A program made the position numbers and the translations under genes. From Calothrix sp. NIES-4105 (lineage in GTDB: Bacteria; Cyanobacteriota; Cyanobacteriia; Cyanobacteriales; Nostocaceae), in contig NZ_AP018290.1 in assembly GCF_002368415.1 (NCBI RefSeq), positions 8,671,717 to 8,735,716 of the forward strand: 64,000 nucleotides of DNA. Reading direction: 5' to 3'. The notes below the pieces were generated by a model, which was not told the DNA's origin, made no database searches, and saw only the letters and a list, made by a program, of their open reading frames with translations. Numbering within the stretch: the stretch's first letter is position 1; the number at the start of each line of letters is the position of its first letter. Positions 63,390-64,000 of this stretch are shown here, in pieces.

Positions 63390-63436
63390 AAAAACCCAAT
63401 CGGGTAGACTGAGTTGAAGTTGGGATAAGTTCCCGC
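63390..63436 (-). ncRNA. Candidate small RNA, array unit 5
   Basis: Same structure. The stem is AACTCAGTC/GATTGGGTT, with a second G-U pair at a new place, loop TACCC. Confidence 0.45.
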
Positions 63437-63579
63437 GCGTTAATTATATAGATTAGATATAGTCGTTTGTATATTATCTACTACCCAACCACGGTTGATG
63501 ATTTCGGAAAAACCTCCATGCGAATTTTGGCACCAATCCCAAGCGATAATGATGATTGGTTATAGATAAGCGCGAACAA

Positions 63580-64000
63580 ATGAACTCAGTAAGTTATTGG
63601 CTAATGAAGTCAGAACCAGATGTTTACAGCATTGCAGACCTTGAAAAGCAGGGTGAAACAGTCTGGGATGGTGTTCGCAATTATCAAGCACGTAACTTCC
63701 TACGGCAAATGCAAGAAGGAGACTTAGCTTTTTTCTATCACTCAAATACCAATCCTCCTGGTATCGTTGGATTAATGCGTGTTGTCAAAGCTTCGGTTGC
63801 AGACCCAAGTCAGTTTGACCTAGAAAGTGAATATTACGACCCCAAATCAACTCCCGAATCTCCTCGCTGGCAAACTGTTGTAATAGAGTTTGTTGAGACT
63901 TTTCCGAACTTAATCTCACTGTCACAACTTCGCTCTGAGTTTACCCCAGAACAACTAATGGTAGTAAAACTGGGTAATCGCTTGTCAGTAATGCCTGTTT
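63580..64000 (+). CDS. EVE-domain protein, 5' part
   Basis: A frame open to the window end (140 codons seen). It starts MNSVSYWLMKSEPDVYSIAD, continues QGETVWDGVRNYQARNFL, and has DLAFFYHSNTNPPGIVGLMR and EFTPEQLMVVKLGNRLSVMPV. This is the EVE fold of the thymocyte nuclear protein 1 group, a PUA-like reader of modified cytosine bases in DNA or RNA. It is 67 bases after the tandem array and divergent to the proposed small RNAs. The C-terminus lies outside the window. Confidence 0.88.
   Translation, partial: MNSVSYWLMKSEPDVYSIADLEKQGETVWDGVRNYQARNFLRQMQEGDLAFFYHSNTNPPGIVGLMRVVKASVADPSQFDLESEYYDPKSTPESPRWQTVVIEFVETFPNLISLSQLRSEFTPEQLMVVKLGNRLSVMPV

Larger units (their letters stand above)
62771..63513. 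repeat. Five-copy tandem array of a 152-bp unit
   Basis: Units start at 62771, 62923, 63076, 63228 and 63380 (period 152-153 bases) and differ by only a few bases. Each contains CAGAAACACAAAAACCCA, the stem-loop about 20 bases further, GGGATAAGTTCCCG, ATTATATAGATTAGATATAG, and CCAACCACGGTTGATG. There are no spacers, so it is not CRISPR. It fills the gap between the Rpn-like gene and the EVE gene. See the small-RNA entries for the interpretation. Confidence 0.95.

Noticed and set aside
62771-63513. CRISPR array
   Set aside because: The repeats are 152 bp, nearly identical along their whole length and have no variable spacers; no cas gene is near.
63493-63530. DIF-type (TCCGGA) HetR-dependent promoter in the array
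   Set aside because: The minus strand has TCCGAA, about 60 bases upstream of the TATAAT box, too far for a -35 element; a plus-strand TTCGGA is one base off the consensus and not enough to claim a promoter.
1-64000. tRNA or rRNA genes
   Set aside because: No T-arm-like GGTTCGAATC segments with a fitting cloverleaf and no conserved rRNA stretches were seen.

Overview
This window looks like chromosome of a filamentous, probably heterocyst-forming cyanobacterium of the Nostocales. It carries psbQ (CyanoQ), NrtS, a group 3 sigma factor of the SigF type, DUF1822, DUF1995, DUF2993 and GerMN proteins, bilin-type GAF histidine kinases and many dispersed short palindromic repeats. The AT-rich background is studded with the palindrome GGCGCC (18 copies in the first 10 kb by my count), while I saw no canonical HIP1 site GCGATCGC. 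No tRNA, rRNA or CRISPR array was recognised.

Layout. 0-2.6 kb: translation and RNA-handling cluster (ffh 3' end, rpsP, KH protein, rpsU, phoH). 2.7-9.4 kb: a soluble histidine kinase with four bilin-type GAF domains, then two tandem membrane Ser/Thr kinases. 9.5-14.8 kb: a HutX-like haem protein facing two related cassettes of Ras-like GTPase plus roadblock protein, accompanied by a V4R-like protein, a protoglobin and a PATAN/DUF4388 protein. This looks like a ligand-sensing small-GTPase switch. 15.3-23.9 kb: DUF1995, Uma2, a frameshifted DUF6888/DUF6887 pair, cysteine desulfurase, ferredoxin-MBL fusion, CBS-PAS histidine kinase and a double-RCK channel with an odd filter. 24-30.7 kb: DUF2500, a nuclease-like protein, LtrA, a two-gene restriction-modification system and rsgA. 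31-38.5 kb: an overlapping hicB-hicA-(cNMP/AAA/polyferredoxin) operon, then efp, accB, an ArsR regulator, GerMN, DUF2993 and GNAT. 38.6-46.3 kb: an ABC exporter, a trio of unknown genes, NrtS, a graveyard of toxin and methylase remnants, and a P450. 46.4-50.2 kb: a DUF1822 / CHAT-protease-with-membrane-domain / CPBP-protease operon. 50.5-64 kb: GST, SigF, HEAT, an unknown 473-residue protein, a secreted caspase-like protein, psbQ, an FAD oxidoreductase, an alpha/beta hydrolase lacking its nucleophile, an Rpn-like protein, a five-copy 152-bp array that seems to encode a small RNA on the minus strand, and the start of an EVE-domain gene.

The most promising leads are the tandem small-RNA array, the protoglobin/GTPase/roadblock cluster, the inactive-AAA polyferredoxin fusion coupled to hicBA, the CHAT-CPBP operon and the GGCGCC over-representation. 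All functions are inferred from reading the sequence; no database search was run.
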